From the NCBI GenBank assembly GCA_035560935.1, contig DATMYQ010000171.1, forward strand, positions 1 through 6,374: a stretch of DNA of 6,374 nt. The letters are read 5' to 3'. Below the pieces are notes generated by a model. That model ran no database searches. It was not told where the DNA came from and saw only the letters and a program-made list of their open reading frames with translations. Made by a program: the position numbers and the translations under genes. Below, piece after piece: positions 6,287 through 6,374 of this stretch. Each line of letters begins with the position of its first letter. Positions within the stretch are counted from its first letter, which is position 1. This DNA is from DATMYQ01 sp035560935 (GTDB lineage: Bacteria > Bacillota > Negativicutes > Sporomusales > Sporomusaceae).

Positions 6287-6348
6287 ACTATCGCAGCGGT
6301 GATCCGATCTCTTTCAAATTTAAAATCACAATAACCTTCCTCAATCAT
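6268..6348 (-). CDS. Very short open frame or gene remnant, 26 codons
   Basis: On the minus strand, an ATG at 6346-6348 opens M-I-E-E-G-Y-C-D-F-K-F-E-R-D-R and ends at TAG 6268-6270, inside the terminator stem. The frame is open upstream to a TGA at 6370-6372, so it cannot be the tail of a longer intact gene in this frame. The composition looks protein-like (charged and aromatic residues mixed), and a terminator follows, which suggests either a tiny gene or the 3' remnant of a frameshifted one. Only a weak TAAGG lies upstream of the ATG. I do not recognise the sequence. Confidence 0.25.
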   Translation of the reverse strand: MIEEGYCDFKFERDRITAAIVAHNFP

Positions 6349-6374
6349 CTTTGGGGCCTTACACAAATTTCAGC

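Overview
The window looks like part of a chromosome from a low-to-moderate GC anaerobic Firmicute, with a Negativicutes or Clostridia type most likely. This is an inference. It rests on an ABC operon with a DUF3798-type binding lipoprotein, strong AGGAGG-like ribosome binding sites, consensus sigma-A promoters, short T-tailed intrinsic terminators and a tRNA with an encoded CCA end. There is no marker gene that fixes the genus.

Bases 1-4817 hold one tightly packed plus-strand operon: a DUF3798-type substrate-binding lipoprotein (its first codon is cut by the window edge), a double-domain ABC ATPase of the sugar/nucleoside-importer type, and two paralogous inner-membrane permeases. The genes are separated by 19 nt, then overlap by 1 nt and by 14 nt, and the operon ends in a hairpin terminator at 4818-4853. 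Together they make a complete importer: lipoprotein outside, two different permeases in the membrane, and one fused ATPase inside with one good and one degenerate ATP site. The substrate is not known.

Bases 4854-6374 are less GC-rich, and all genes there lie on the minus strand. Reading leftward from the right edge, there is a very short open frame (26 codons) ending in a terminator, then an extended -10 promoter, then a leader of about 130-150 nt with inverted repeats and a possible seven-codon leader peptide. Next comes a small protein of 77-80 residues that looks like the C-terminal beta-rich domain of phage tail or structural proteins, followed by its own long hairpin terminator. After that is a perfect consensus promoter driving a tRNA-Lys(CTT), the tRNA's terminator, and finally an unrecognised 168-residue protein that converges on the importer operon and shares its bidirectional terminator.

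The most interesting points are the importer of unknown substrate with its asymmetric ATPase, and the stand-alone phage-type domain gene with its unusual leader. I see no CRISPR array, insertion sequence, attachment-site duplication, or known riboswitch.
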